In this document: positions 25,403-34,179 of the stretch, piece after piece
Numbering within the stretch: position 1 is the stretch's first letter
Layout: every line of letters begins with the position of its first letter
NCBI GenBank assembly: GCA_024742665.1
Contig: JANSYA010000017.1
Span: 1 to 62,697 of the forward strand
Length of the DNA stretch: 62,697 bases
From: a bacterium
GTDB lineage: Bacteria > Spirochaetota > Leptospiria > Leptospirales > Leptonemataceae
Direction: 5' to 3'
The notes under the pieces: model-generated
Database searches by the model: none
What the model saw: the letters and a program-made list of their open reading frames with translations, nothing else
Told to the model about the DNA's origin: nothing
Program-made: the position numbers and the translations under genes

Positions 25403-27177
25403 AGATCCCCCGGAGCATAGCGCGCGATTTCTTTGCCGTTGCTGATTGCTAAAACGCGCACGACGCCGCTCGCCGTTTGATACGCCACGCGGTCTCGCGG
25501 GCCGACCACGGCGGATTCGATATCTTCGGTTTCCTGCGCCAGTTCGCGTACGCCGTGGTCTTCGCCGGTCGCCTGGACTTTCAGAGCCCGACGATCCGAA
25601 TCCAGGAACACCGCCTCGCCGGACGATGAATAACCGACGAGATTTTCCGGCACAATATTATTGTCCAGCGTGCGCGTCGCATAAACTCGATCAGAACCAT
25701 GGCTCAAGATCGCTTGTAGGCTGAGGTCGTCGAGCGGGCCGGCCGCGAGCACCACGTCCTGTGCGCCGGCATAAAGCCGGATGATATCGTCGCCGTCTTC
25801 TAATTGCTTCGCGAGGGACATAGTGGCCTCGTGTTGGTAGTCCCGCTTCCCGACCACTCCGCCGGGGCGCAGACGGCAAAAAACCCTGTCGGAATCGTCG
25901 CGGACCACATACATCAAACCTTCTTTCGTCGGAGCGGCCGTGAGAATCTCCGGGTACTTACAGGATCTGCCGACCACATGACTCAGATAGTAGCTGAAAC
26001 CGTGGCCGACGCCCGCTTCGTCAAAAAAGAAAAGCCCTGACATGTGCGGCCAGCAGTACAGCGGCTGGAGCGGTCCCGGAGCAGCCACGGCCTTGAACAA
26101 AGTACTTTCATGAACGGGATGCCCGTCCCGATAGGCGATCACCCGCAGCGTACGATCTTCCCGCACAACTCGCACGATGTGTTTGCCCCACGTTCCCACG
26201 GCGATCGTCCGGCCGACCGGCGGCAGCGTCTGCAGGGTGGCCGGACGGTGATGACAATCTATGCACAGGATGCTTTCGTCTTCTAATCGCGCGAATATCC
26301 GGCGGCCCTTCGCGTCGAAAATCAGACCGCTCTGATCCGGCCGGGCCGCCGTAAGATTCGACCGACTGATGTTCTTGCGGGCGCTGCGATGATAGGGATT
26401 GCGAATCAATGCGACGCGCTCGCTTTCCTTCGGCAGCGGAAGTCTTAACGTCCGGATCGCGGCGCCGCGCGGTTCCGCGCGAACTTCCAGGCTGGGTGCG
26501 CCCGTTTCTTCATCGATTGTCAGCAGCGAAAAATTTCGATCCGCCGTTGATTGCGCCAACTGCTGAAGCTGCACCGGCCCGACCAGCCAGAGATCATCTT
26601 CATCGTCCAGACGCCCCAGGGAGTCGCGCCAGGTCTGCATGCTCTTCGAAGTAATCGCCCGCTCCGAGCGCAGCTTCAACATGCTGCGCACGTCCTCCGG
26701 GCCGACGCCGCTGAAAATTTCCTCCGGCTGCTGTAGAATGCCCCAGTAAAAGTCTACGCCCGCCGCCCGGGCGCGATGGTACAGGACCAGCAGCAGCGCC
26801 ATGTGCGCGATGCGCGGCGCGCCGAGCTGCAGCGGACCCGCGTCGAACCAGACCAGAGCGTTGCGGGTCGCCGTATGATCGCGGCGATCGAGTTGATGAA
26901 ATAAATGTTCCCCGTTCACAGAGCGGCGTAAAAATTCATCGGGCGCTTCTTCAGCCAGCAACCACTCGTGAATCAACAGTCGATCATAGTTGCGACTCCG
27001 CCTGGTGATGCCGGTATAGCCGTCGGGCTCGCCGGTATGGGCGAACTGCGGATCGGGAAAGGGGCCGATCAAATCCGTCAGCCCGCGCAGCATCGGCGCG
27101 AGGGCGAGCGCGGACTCCAGTCCGAAATCGGCCAGGCCTTCGCCCCAGTGGGCCAGCGATCGCGGCAGCTCAGGCAT
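25399..27177 (-). CDS. vWA-like and beta-propeller subunit of the MoxR ternary system
   Basis: A 592-residue protein from the ATG at 27177, eight bases inside the end of the preceding gene; a longer start would overlap it by 53. Residues about 65-210 look like a von Willebrand factor A fold (YDRLLIHEWLLAEE, NALVWFDAGPLQLGAPRIAH, LLLVLYHRARAAGVDFYWGI). The metal-binding DxSxS is replaced by DAGPL at 112-116, so the MIDAS is degenerate. The C-terminal 330 residues show repeated propeller-like strands (GRTIAVGTWGKHIVRVVRED, GRRIFARLEDESILCIDCHH). It probably couples the MoxR ATPase to the bpX protein. Cytoplasmic. Confidence 0.75.
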   Translation of the reverse strand: MPELPRSLAHWGEGLADFGLESALALAPMLRGLTDLIGPFPDPQFAHTGEPDGYTGITRRSRNYDRLLIHEWLLAEEAPDEFLRRSVNGEHLFHQLDRRDHTATRNALVWFDAGPLQLGAPRIAHMALLLVLYHRARAAGVDFYWGILQQPEEIFSGVGPEDVRSMLKLRSERAITSKSMQTWRDSLGRLDDEDDLWLVGPVQLQQLAQSTADRNFSLLTIDEETGAPSLEVRAEPRGAAIRTLRLPLPKESERVALIRNPYHRSARKNISRSNLTAARPDQSGLIFDAKGRRIFARLEDESILCIDCHHRPATLQTLPPVGRTIAVGTWGKHIVRVVREDRTLRVIAYRDGHPVHESTLFKAVAAPGPLQPLYCWPHMSGLFFFDEAGVGHGFSYYLSHVVGRSCKYPEILTAAPTKEGLMYVVRDDSDRVFCRLRPGGVVGKRDYQHEATMSLAKQLEDGDDIIRLYAGAQDVVLAAGPLDDLSLQAILSHGSDRVYATRTLDNNIVPENLVGYSSSGEAVFLDSDRRALKVQATGEDHGVRELAQETEDIESAVVGPRDRVAYQTASGVVRVLAISNGKEIARYAPGDL

Positions 27178-27565
27178 CTGCCCGGCTCCCGACAATTTCG
27201 CGCAGCGCCGGCAGCGCCGCATCGCTCAGATTCAAGGCCGCTGCGATGCGAATCAATGTATCCGGCAGCACGATACACGAACCGTACTCGCGAGCCACTC
27301 GTTGAATAAATAATTCTTCGGGCACGACCGCGAGAGTCGTCGGCAAATAGACGGTGCCCACGCGGCCGAAGTATTCCACGCCGTCGACCCAGGGCAAGTC
27401 CGCACCGATCACAAAGAAAAGTTCGGGCGCCGCGGCTCCTCGCAGAGACGAAAGATTCTGGCGCGCCGCGACGCGCTCCAACAATCGCATCGCGACCGGA
27501 CCGCGTCCCAGGGCGAGCTCGGGAGCGCGCGGTTCCGCGCGAGATTCAAACGACAGAGCGAGCAC
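27170..27565 (-). CDS. Small bpX-type subunit of the MoxR ternary system
   Basis: A 131-residue protein with a GTG start six bases after the MoxR stop. The core (GADLPWVDGVEYFGRVGTVY, LPTTLAVVPEELFIQRVARE) fits my recollection of the short bpX5-type domain that sits beside MoxR in these systems, but the number is uncertain. It is soluble, with a leucine-rich C-terminal helix. Its tight coupling to both neighbours is strong evidence that it is a stoichiometric member of the complex. Confidence 0.65.
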   Translation of the reverse strand: MLALSFESRAEPRAPELALGRGPVAMRLLERVAARQNLSSLRGAAAPELFFVIGADLPWVDGVEYFGRVGTVYLPTTLAVVPEELFIQRVAREYGSCIVLPDTLIRIAAALNLSDAALPALREIVGSRADA

Positions 27566-27571
27566 CGGACT

Positions 27572-28690
27572 TCAATCCATTCCGGCCGTGAGCTTTTCGC
27601 GCACGTCGCGCAGCTCTTCGGGGATCGCTTCGCCGAAGGCCGCGTCTATTTCGCGCAGGATGCCTTCGCGGCGGAGCTGTTCCCCCGGACCGTCCGCCGG
27701 TCGTTCCAGGGCTTCCGTGCCGGCGCGCAGCAAAGCTTCGGCCCGGGCGCGCATGCCCTGGGAAGCGTCTTCGGCCGCCGAAGGCACGCAGGAATTTTCC
27801 GCGGGTTCCAGCAGATCGCGCAGAGTTTCGCGGGCTTCGTCCTGTTCTTCAGCCGTTGGAATCGCATACAGCAGCGCCCACAGATCCGCCGTCGTCGCAT
27901 TGCTGCGCCCCGCCAGCACGGCCGCCGCGGCGATCAACTGCTTGATCTTAACGATCCGTCGATCGCTCAGCCAGATGCCGCGCGCCCGCAGCAGACGAAT
28001 GCCCTCCGCCAGTCCGGCGGTGATCGCGCTCGCATCGACCTGACGTCGCGCCTGGCCCAGAACGTCGAGCAGTTTCAAGGATACGGGGGTCGCGCGCTGT
28101 TCGCCTTTTATTTCGGGCGTTTCGGTCGGCAGCTCCAGTAGATCTTCAATGCGCGTGTCCGGTACCGCGTCGACGAAGGCCCGCACCAAAAAGCGATCGG
28201 CGAAGGCCGCGAGGGCCGCTTCGGTGGGCAGCGCGTTCGACGCGGCCACGCAAATGCGCAGCGGACAGGCGGTCTGCGTGCGACCGCGACGAAAGACCCG
28301 TTCGTTCAGAATTCCCAGGAGCGTATTCAAAATCGCCGTCGATCCCAGAAAGACTTCGTCCAGAAAAACAATGTCGGCTTCCGGCAGCATGCCGGTCGTA
28401 TCGGTTTCGAGAGCGCCTTCGCGCAGGCGTCGCAGATCGATCGGCCCGAAGATTTCGCCGGGTTCGGTAAAGCGGCCCAGCAGATATTCGAAGTACTCGC
28501 CGCCCAGCGCGCTGCTCACCCGGCGGACCGCCGCGCTCTTCGCGGTGCCCGGCGGTCCGATCACCAGCAGGTGTTCACCGGCGACGGCCGCCAAGACGAC
28601 CAGTTCCAGCAGGAATTCGCGTTCGACCAGCCCGCGTCCGGCTTCGATCAAAGTGGACCGCATCGTTTCAGCGGCTTGTTCTAATTGCAT
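27572..28690 (-). CDS. MoxR-family AAA+ ATPase
   Basis: A 372-residue protein with a complete AAA+ core of the MoxR/RavA branch: Walker A GPPGTAKS at 45-52, Walker B IVFLDE at 107-112, sensor-1 Asn152 in AASNALP, and the arginine-finger region FADRFLVR at 163-170. The lid domain (about 200-270) is typical (EGIRLLRARGIWLSDRRIVK). The C-terminal 100 residues are charged and helical. MoxR ATPases work with vWA proteins to remodel client complexes. It opens the four-gene ternary-system operon; all later genes overlap or nearly touch. Confidence 0.9.
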   Translation of the reverse strand: MQLEQAAETMRSTLIEAGRGLVEREFLLELVVLAAVAGEHLLVIGPPGTAKSAAVRRVSSALGGEYFEYLLGRFTEPGEIFGPIDLRRLREGALETDTTGMLPEADIVFLDEVFLGSTAILNTLLGILNERVFRRGRTQTACPLRICVAASNALPTEAALAAFADRFLVRAFVDAVPDTRIEDLLELPTETPEIKGEQRATPVSLKLLDVLGQARRQVDASAITAGLAEGIRLLRARGIWLSDRRIVKIKQLIAAAAVLAGRSNATTADLWALLYAIPTAEEQDEARETLRDLLEPAENSCVPSAAEDASQGMRARAEALLRAGTEALERPADGPGEQLRREGILREIDAAFGEAIPEELRDVREKLTAGMD

Positions 28691-28727
28691 ATGAATTCAA
28701 TTCTCCGTGCGAAAAATTCTTTAAGGC

Positions 28728-30344
28728 TCAGCGAAAGATCTGCGCGCGAGGCAGGGCCGCTCGAATTTTGCGATGGCCTTCGGCCGATATTTTCGTATCC
28801 CTCAACATCAGGTATTCAAGATCCTGAAACCGTGCCAGCGTGGAAAGCGCTTGATCGTCGAGCCGGGTTTGATCCAGATGCAGTCGCCGTAGCCGGGTCA
28901 GTCCGGCGAGCTGCGCGAAGTCGTCGCTCTGCACCGGATTGAAGGTGAGATAGAGGGATCTTAAATTTGTCAGATCTTTTAGATGTTTCAGGCCGGGACC
29001 TGTAATCTTCGTGCTCTCCAGGTCCAATTTTTTTAATTGAGTCAGCGCGGCGAAATTTGCGAGATTCGCATCGTTGATTTTCGTAAAACTCAGACCCAGT
29101 TTTTCGAGGCGGGACAACGCTCCCAGGTGCGCGATTCCGCTGCCGTCGATGGGAGTCGACGCCAGAGCGAGTTCGCGTAATTGGGTCAGCGCGCCGATCG
29201 ACTTCAGCCCCGCGTCATTGACCCGGGTATAGCTCAGCTCCAGTCTTTCCAACTGCTTCAGTTCTTCCAGGTGTCGCATCCCCGCCGCCGTGATCTGCAT
29301 TGAGCCGAGCGTCAGTTCACGGAGCTCCGGAAATTCAACGAAGGCTTTGAGATCCGCGTCCTGGAAATCGGCCTTCCAGAAACGAAGCGATCGCAGACGC
29401 GGCAGGCGAGCCAGCGCCGGCAAACTCGCGGCCGTGAGCCCGGTTCGCTCCAGAGCCAGCTCCTCCAGAGCGGGCAGACCGGCCAGGCTGCGAACGCCCG
29501 CGTCGCTCAGGTCGGTATTGGAAAGATCGAGCTTTCGCAGAGCCTGGAATCGCGTCAGGTGCTTTGTAACGTCAGCGTCGGTAATGCCGGAATAATTCAG
29601 ATTAAGTTCCACCAGGCTTTCGGCGTTCAGGTGCCGCAGCGCTTCGCCGAACAGATGCTTTGTATGCAGGGCGTTCCCCGCGACCTTCAGTCGTTCCAGG
29701 GGCAGATCCTTGAAATGTTCGAAGGCGTCTTCGCCGATACGCGCGTTGCCGAGCTTCAGCGATCGCAGGGATTTGATTTGCGCGATCGTTTCCAGGACCG
29801 CGCTCACATCGCCTGCGGGCCACAATTCCAGCTCCCGCAAGCGGGGCAGACGCGCCAGAGGCTCGACCAGGCTCCAGCCCACCATCGCTCCCGTCACTTT
29901 CAGCTGGCGCAGATCCTTTAAGAGTGAGACGGCTTCGAATACGGCGGGCTGCAGGGGAACGTCCGAGAGTTCCAGCTCCTGGAGCGCCTGCAGCTCTTGG
30001 ATACATTCCAGCGATTCAACCGGGACCTCGATAATAAACAGGGTCAGCTTGCGCAGACTTTTTAACGAGCACACGCAGCGCATACCGCGCGCGTCAAACT
30101 TCGCAAAGGCGATCTCCAGCTCTTCCAGCTCGTGCAGCCTGGCCGGCTCAAACTGCGCGCGCTGCTCCGGCGTGAATACGAAGTCGTCGCCAGCCTGGCT
30201 CTTAAGCTCCTGCAGGAAGCGGGAAACTTCGAGAGGCCCCGGCGTCCCCTGTTCGACGGGCGCGGTCTGCCCGATCAGTAAGGCACCGAGGAACGCCGCT
30301 CCGAGAATTTGCAGCATGACCGGTCGAATCTTGCGTGGTTTCAT
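28728..30344 (-). CDS. Secreted leucine-rich-repeat protein
   Basis: A 538-residue protein. The ATG at 30344 gives a signal peptide (VMLQILGAAFLGALLIGQTA). The body is a run of about 18 LRRs of the short GALA/ribonuclease-inhibitor-like type: LKQLERLELSYTRVNDAGLK, LTQLRELALASTPIDGSGIA, LSRLEKLGLSFTKINDANLA. The DAGL/DANL turn is regular, predicting a smooth solenoid. It is not lipidated by motif. It lies 37 bases upstream of MoxR on the same strand, so it may be a secreted partner or target of the ternary system. Confidence 0.85.
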   Translation of the reverse strand: MKPRKIRPVMLQILGAAFLGALLIGQTAPVEQGTPGPLEVSRFLQELKSQAGDDFVFTPEQRAQFEPARLHELEELEIAFAKFDARGMRCVCSLKSLRKLTLFIIEVPVESLECIQELQALQELELSDVPLQPAVFEAVSLLKDLRQLKVTGAMVGWSLVEPLARLPRLRELELWPAGDVSAVLETIAQIKSLRSLKLGNARIGEDAFEHFKDLPLERLKVAGNALHTKHLFGEALRHLNAESLVELNLNYSGITDADVTKHLTRFQALRKLDLSNTDLSDAGVRSLAGLPALEELALERTGLTAASLPALARLPRLRSLRFWKADFQDADLKAFVEFPELRELTLGSMQITAAGMRHLEELKQLERLELSYTRVNDAGLKSIGALTQLRELALASTPIDGSGIAHLGALSRLEKLGLSFTKINDANLANFAALTQLKKLDLESTKITGPGLKHLKDLTNLRSLYLTFNPVQSDDFAQLAGLTRLRRLHLDQTRLDDQALSTLARFQDLEYLMLRDTKISAEGHRKIRAALPRAQIFR

Positions 30345-30410
30345 TTTGACACACTGGCCGGGCCGCCGCATGCGATGCAATCGGGAAACCAGCGTGATCG
30401 GCGTGATCGG

Positions 30411-31742
30411 CTATTTGCGTCGACTGCGGTCCGCGAACTCCGCTGGAATTTCCAAAAGATACGGCCCGCGAATCCGCCGGGCGGCTGCCTGCGATTCCTG
30501 TGTTGGCGTCCAGCGATCGTCGACCCATAGCCACTCGACGCGCCCGGCGTCGCCGCTGTAGCTCAGGCGCTGAACGCCGTCGATTTCCCCGGGATAAACC
30601 TCTCGAATGTTGACTCGCCCGTCTGGCGCCGGTTCCTGCACCAGCCAGACCGGATTGCGCGCGGGGCCGATCGGCGCGGGATGCAAATGACCGCTGCGCG
30701 CATTAAATACAAGCAGCAATTCGGAGCTATAGTCGAAGACAAACAAATCGTCGCCCTGCTCCGCCCTTTGAATGCGCAGGGGGCACGGCGGCGGCAAACC
30801 CGCCAGGATCTGGAATACCACGTCGCGGCGATTTTTTCGCCGCCAGATCAATTCGCTTTCGTCGTCGGCATAACCGGGCGGCGGGCGATGGACGCGCACG
30901 ATAATCTGACCGGCCGCGTTCGGAGGCGATGCAATCGAATATACGCCGTCGACGTACCCGCAGGGCGGCCGACGGCGCGCGTCGCGATGTTCGTGCCCGG
31001 CGTCGACTGACAGTCCGGACTTCCCGGGCGCGACGGACTCCGAGTCGCAGCGTGCGCTCGCGCATGCAAACATTAGAACAACGCAGGCTAAGACGAACGC
31101 CCGCGGTCTGCGACGGGCACTGACGCCTGCCAGTGCGCGCTGGCGATCTGTTTCAGGAGCGGGCATTGTCCAGATAGGCGCGAATGCCGACCACTTTCCC
31201 GCGGACGTACTCCGACTCGTGATCACAGTCGGCGCTTTCCGCAGCCGCACCAGCGCCCAGATCGCCACGGGGATGCCCAGCACGACGCCCGGCGAAAATC
31301 CCGGAACCAGGCAGAGCCACAGCGCCCGGGTCGAACGATACCGCCTGATGCTCAGCGCGCGGCCGGCGAAAAACAGCGCGTAGCCGATGTGCTGCAGGAT
31401 CAGCATGCCGCCCAGATATTGCTGCATGCGTCGATCCCGCATGAATTGCCGGCACTCATCGCGACTAAAATCGCGATCGCTCGCGCCCGCGTTCTCTGTG
31501 TCATCTGTGCCGGCTGGAGCCTGCTTGAATTCTTCCAGCGCGTTGTTCAAGCTGATAAAATCACAGAGATAAGTATTCGGAGCGGTGCCTAACTGCTTGT
31601 GCATTTCGACCAGGAGGGAAATCACGACCACACCGCTCAGGATTGTGATCAACAGCAGCACGAGGGTCGGCGCTCCGGGCCACTGGCGCAGCACCAGATG
31701 CTTTGCGGGGCTGCCAATACTCAGGTCATCTAAATCGCTCAT
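30411..31742 (-). CDS. Membrane protein fused in frame to a lipoprotein-like protein, probably by frameshift
   Basis: One 443-codon frame that looks like two genes. The first 170 residues are a membrane protein (TLVLLLITILSGVVVISLLV, QYLGGMLILQHIGYALFFAG, VLGIPVAIWALVRLRKAPTV). A new signal-like segment then appears (RPRAFVLACVVLMFACASAR) in front of a 220-residue soluble domain. An ATG at 31166 would start the second protein (251 residues). In the neighbouring frame the first protein continues naturally (HESEYVRGKVVGIRAYLDNA) to a TGA at 31153 that overlaps that ATG. One extra base near 31222 would restore two overlapping genes. Either a real frameshift, a sequence error or a fusion. Confidence 0.6.
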   Translation of the reverse strand: MSDLDDLSIGSPAKHLVLRQWPGAPTLVLLLITILSGVVVISLLVEMHKQLGTAPNTYLCDFISLNNALEEFKQAPAGTDDTENAGASDRDFSRDECRQFMRDRRMQQYLGGMLILQHIGYALFFAGRALSIRRYRSTRALWLCLVPGFSPGVVLGIPVAIWALVRLRKAPTVITSRSTSAGKWSAFAPIWTMPAPETDRQRALAGVSARRRPRAFVLACVVLMFACASARCDSESVAPGKSGLSVDAGHEHRDARRRPPCGYVDGVYSIASPPNAAGQIIVRVHRPPPGYADDESELIWRRKNRRDVVFQILAGLPPPCPLRIQRAEQGDDLFVFDYSSELLLVFNARSGHLHPAPIGPARNPVWLVQEPAPDGRVNIREVYPGEIDGVQRLSYSGDAGRVEWLWVDDRWTPTQESQAAARRIRGPYLLEIPAEFADRSRRK

Positions 31743-31765
31743 CTATTCGAAGCACGATCCATATT

Positions 31766-32101
31766 CTAAACGTACAGCATTAACAAAACCAGGGGATAGC
31801 CCAGCGCGCCGCAAAACGTCGTGCCGAAAAATCCCAGGCTACTGTCGCCCAGAATAAATCCAAACAGGGCGCTGACCCCCGCGATGACCAGGAAGTCCAT
31901 GGCCCGGCCGAAAGAATGCCAGCCGCCCGTGCGCGGATCGTTAAAACGTCCGATGCGTTTTTTCATTAAATAAATCGGCGCGGCAAAGCCGGCGAGACTC
32001 GGAACCCATAGATCAAACAGACCGGCGAGCGCGCCGATTCCCGCTCCGATCATCATCAGCCAGCCGAAGGCGGCCAGTCCTCTTTCCAGACTATCGCCCA
32101 T
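31766..32101 (-). CDS. Small membrane protein
   Basis: A 111-residue protein with three hydrophobic segments: LAAFGWLMMIGAGIGALAGL, AMDFLVIAGVSALFGFILGD and FFGTTFCGALGYPLVLLMLY. The ATG at 32101 was preferred over a TTG thirteen codons upstream that would add a CSCC motif; that longer form cannot be excluded. Twenty-three bases separate it from the next gene, so it may be the first gene of the minus-strand block leading into the ternary system. Confidence 0.55.
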   Translation of the reverse strand: MGDSLERGLAAFGWLMMIGAGIGALAGLFDLWVPSLAGFAAPIYLMKKRIGRFNDPRTGGWHSFGRAMDFLVIAGVSALFGFILGDSSLGFFGTTFCGALGYPLVLLMLYV

Positions 32102-32213
32102 AATGCGACCACAGCATGAACACCGGGCGACATCGGTCAAAGATTATTCACGGCGCGTTGCGACCGGGCGGCGAACCGGCTGTGGAATTGGGAGTGACGC
32201 AAAAATCGACCCG

Positions 32214-32789
32214 ATGGAAATTACGTCACGCGACACCATGGGTGAAATGGATGTAAACTTATTTCCGGAGGACCGACTTCCGGTAAGGGATTTCGGGATC
32301 CGGGCGCGGCGGGCGCTGACTGAGCTCAGGATCATTGACGGCTACTATGAGGAAGAAGAGGATCTGCTGGCGGCGGGTCCGAATTCGCTGAAAGCCTTTC
32401 CAGGAGATGCGGACTACATGGTCGGTTTTGAATACTGTTCCGTATATGATTTCGAAAACGCCGACCTCGTGCCGGGTATGCCGGCCCTCGAACCGCGCTG
32501 CCCGCATTGCGACGCCGACATCGACGAAACCTATTATAGTACGCTTGATGAGTCGGGCCTATACGAACTGCCCAGAGGCCGCGCCGACTTTATGAAAATC
32601 CAGTTCATCTGTCCGGTCTGTGAGCGCGACATTCGTCTGCCGGAATTGGAATCGAATTCGGGGCTCTTGCTCCTGAAGCAGCACATCGACTTTCACCAGG
32701 TCGTCGATTACATCAAGCCCGCCTGGGTCGATCGGATTGCCAGACGAATGGGCTGCCGCCTGGCAATCCGATCTTACGGATATACTTGA
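32214..32789 (+). CDS. Zinc-ribbon protein, unknown function
   Basis: A 191-residue soluble acidic protein. Two knuckles, CPHCDADID and CPVCERDIR, about 40 residues apart, form a split zinc ribbon in the middle of the protein. The N-terminal half is alpha/beta (RRALTELRIIDGYYEEEEDL). It ends directly at an intrinsic terminator. No family is recognised; the start could also be ATG 32238. Divergent from the small membrane protein at 31766. Confidence 0.6.
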   Translation: MEITSRDTMGEMDVNLFPEDRLPVRDFGIRARRALTELRIIDGYYEEEEDLLAAGPNSLKAFPGDADYMVGFEYCSVYDFENADLVPGMPALEPRCPHCDADIDETYYSTLDESGLYELPRGRADFMKIQFICPVCERDIRLPELESNSGLLLLKQHIDFHQVVDYIKPAWVDRIARRMGCRLAIRSYGYT

Positions 32790-32819
32790 CCGGGCCAGTG
32801 AAGGCGCGGTTTTTATTTT
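32789..32819 (+). terminator. Intrinsic terminator after the zinc-ribbon gene
   Basis: ACCGGGCC (32789-32796) pairs with GGCGCGGT (32803-32810) with one G-G mismatch and loop AGTGAA, followed by TTTTATTTT. It begins within the stop codon of the upstream gene and prevents read-through into the convergent gene at 32813. Confidence 0.7.
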
Positions 32820-33490
32820 ATAGGATCCTTTTCCGCGGCGGCGATCCGCTCTCGCACGCGCCGCAGACGCAAGCAGATCAGAAAAACGTTCATGATCGTA
32901 CATAGTACCGGAAGCCCGTACATAAACACGCGATAATAGATCGAAAAATAGACGATTTTAATCGGTTGGCTGACGAGCAGCGCGCCGTTCGTCTTGCTGC
33001 GGAGCATACGCGAGTCGGGTCCGACAAAATCGCAGCTCAACCAGCCGCTCAGATGATCGGCGTCCGGCCTGCGCAGGATCCAGCCCCGGGACTCTGTAAA
33101 CGTCATGGTCTGCAGTCCGTGGGGTATTCGAACGCCGTCTTCGACTTCGAATTTGCAGCCAAGCGAGAGCTCGGGCTCAGCCGGGCTGTTGAGCGCAAGG
33201 CGCGGCGGCCGAAGAATCAAAGCAAAGGACTCTCCGGAAAATATTAGAAAGGGACGAATTTCGATGCGATACTCCAGACTCTGGCCGTCGCGGCCCGGAA
33301 TCGCAAAGCCGTCGATCTCGGCCGATAGCGACGGCCGATACGCGTGCATGACCAGATACAGAAGCACGCCGATCACAGCCAGATCATAGGCGGCCCGGCG
33401 ACGCCGCAGGAATACAAAGACCGGCAGCGCGCTGAAAGCCATGGCGCCGATCAGGTACAGTAAATTCCAATCCCAGTACTGTGCGATCAC
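32813..33490 (-). CDS. Tandem membrane-protein paralogue, type A copy 2
   Basis: A 225-residue protein with two N-terminal helices (WDWNLLYLIGAMAFSALPVF and AYDLAVIGVLLYLVMHAYRP), an extracytoplasmic beta-rich domain of about 110 residues, and one C-terminal helix (VFMYGLPVLCTIMNVFLICL) with a basic tail. It is the sister of 34180..34854: both share W-x-W at the start, HAYRPS after helix two and a YALP/YGLP helix. It overlaps 33487..34176 by four bases and is the last of four related genes. The family is unknown. Confidence 0.65.
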   Translation of the reverse strand: MIAQYWDWNLLYLIGAMAFSALPVFVFLRRRRAAYDLAVIGVLLYLVMHAYRPSLSAEIDGFAIPGRDGQSLEYRIEIRPFLIFSGESFALILRPPRLALNSPAEPELSLGCKFEVEDGVRIPHGLQTMTFTESRGWILRRPDADHLSGWLSCDFVGPDSRMLRSKTNGALLVSQPIKIVYFSIYYRVFMYGLPVLCTIMNVFLICLRLRRVRERIAAAEKDPIK

Positions 33491-34176
33491 GGTGAGCCTT
33501 CCGGTTTATTTGGATGCTGCGATCGGAGGTCGAGACTTGCGGTGCGCCAGAGACGCAGCCAGGTCATCCAGAAGCTGAGCGCGATCCAGGCGGTCGTCAG
33601 GATATACGCGGCGTATCGCAGCCAGGCGGGCAGATAGGTGAAGGTGAAGGGCCACGGCGCAGCGGCATCTGACAAATGTTTTGACGGCTCCCCTTTCGCG
33701 CTGCAGACGATGTGGCCTTTCCCGCGCTCGTCGTCGCGACTGTGCAGCCGCCACTTCGTTTCGCTGCCGTCAAAATCCAGGCTGGTGTCTCCCGTGAGAT
33801 AGCCGCCGTTGTGCATCCAGAGTCGACAGCGGATCTGCACGTCGCGGGATCGTTGCAGCGATTGAATCGCATCGGGCGACAGTCGCAAATCCAGCCAGGA
33901 ATACTCCCCGGCGAAAACGAACCACGGCCGCAAAGACGCTTCCAATCGCAGGGGCGTCGATCGAGCGGACGGCACAGTAAATCCGTCGATCGCAAGATGC
34001 AGCGAAGGTCGCACAATCGTTAAAATCAAAAAGGGCAGCAGCAGCGCTTCGATCAGCAGGATCCACCGCAGACGCGCGCGGCTCAGTATAAAGAATAGCG
34101 GCGCGGTCGCGATTAAAGCGCCCACGGTCAGCATCAAGAGCGGCCATTCGAATTCTGTAAATTGATAGACGGGCAT
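33487..34176 (-). CDS. Tandem membrane-protein paralogue, type B copy 2
   Basis: A 229-residue protein with the same plan as its neighbours: helices at about 12-30 and 35-58 (RWILLIEALLLPFLILTIVR), a beta domain starting RPSLHLAIDGFTVPSARSTP, and a C-terminal helix (YAAYILTTAWIALSFWMTWL). It is closest to 34851..35576: both begin with an aromatic/acidic stretch (EFEW, EFDW), carry an LLLP motif in helix two, and have a cysteine pair in the loop. It starts three bases after the stop of 34180..34854. Confidence 0.65.
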   Translation of the reverse strand: MPVYQFTEFEWPLLMLTVGALIATAPLFFILSRARLRWILLIEALLLPFLILTIVRPSLHLAIDGFTVPSARSTPLRLEASLRPWFVFAGEYSWLDLRLSPDAIQSLQRSRDVQIRCRLWMHNGGYLTGDTSLDFDGSETKWRLHSRDDERGKGHIVCSAKGEPSKHLSDAAAPWPFTFTYLPAWLRYAAYILTTAWIALSFWMTWLRLWRTASLDLRSQHPNKPEGSP

Positions 34177-34179
34177 CGT

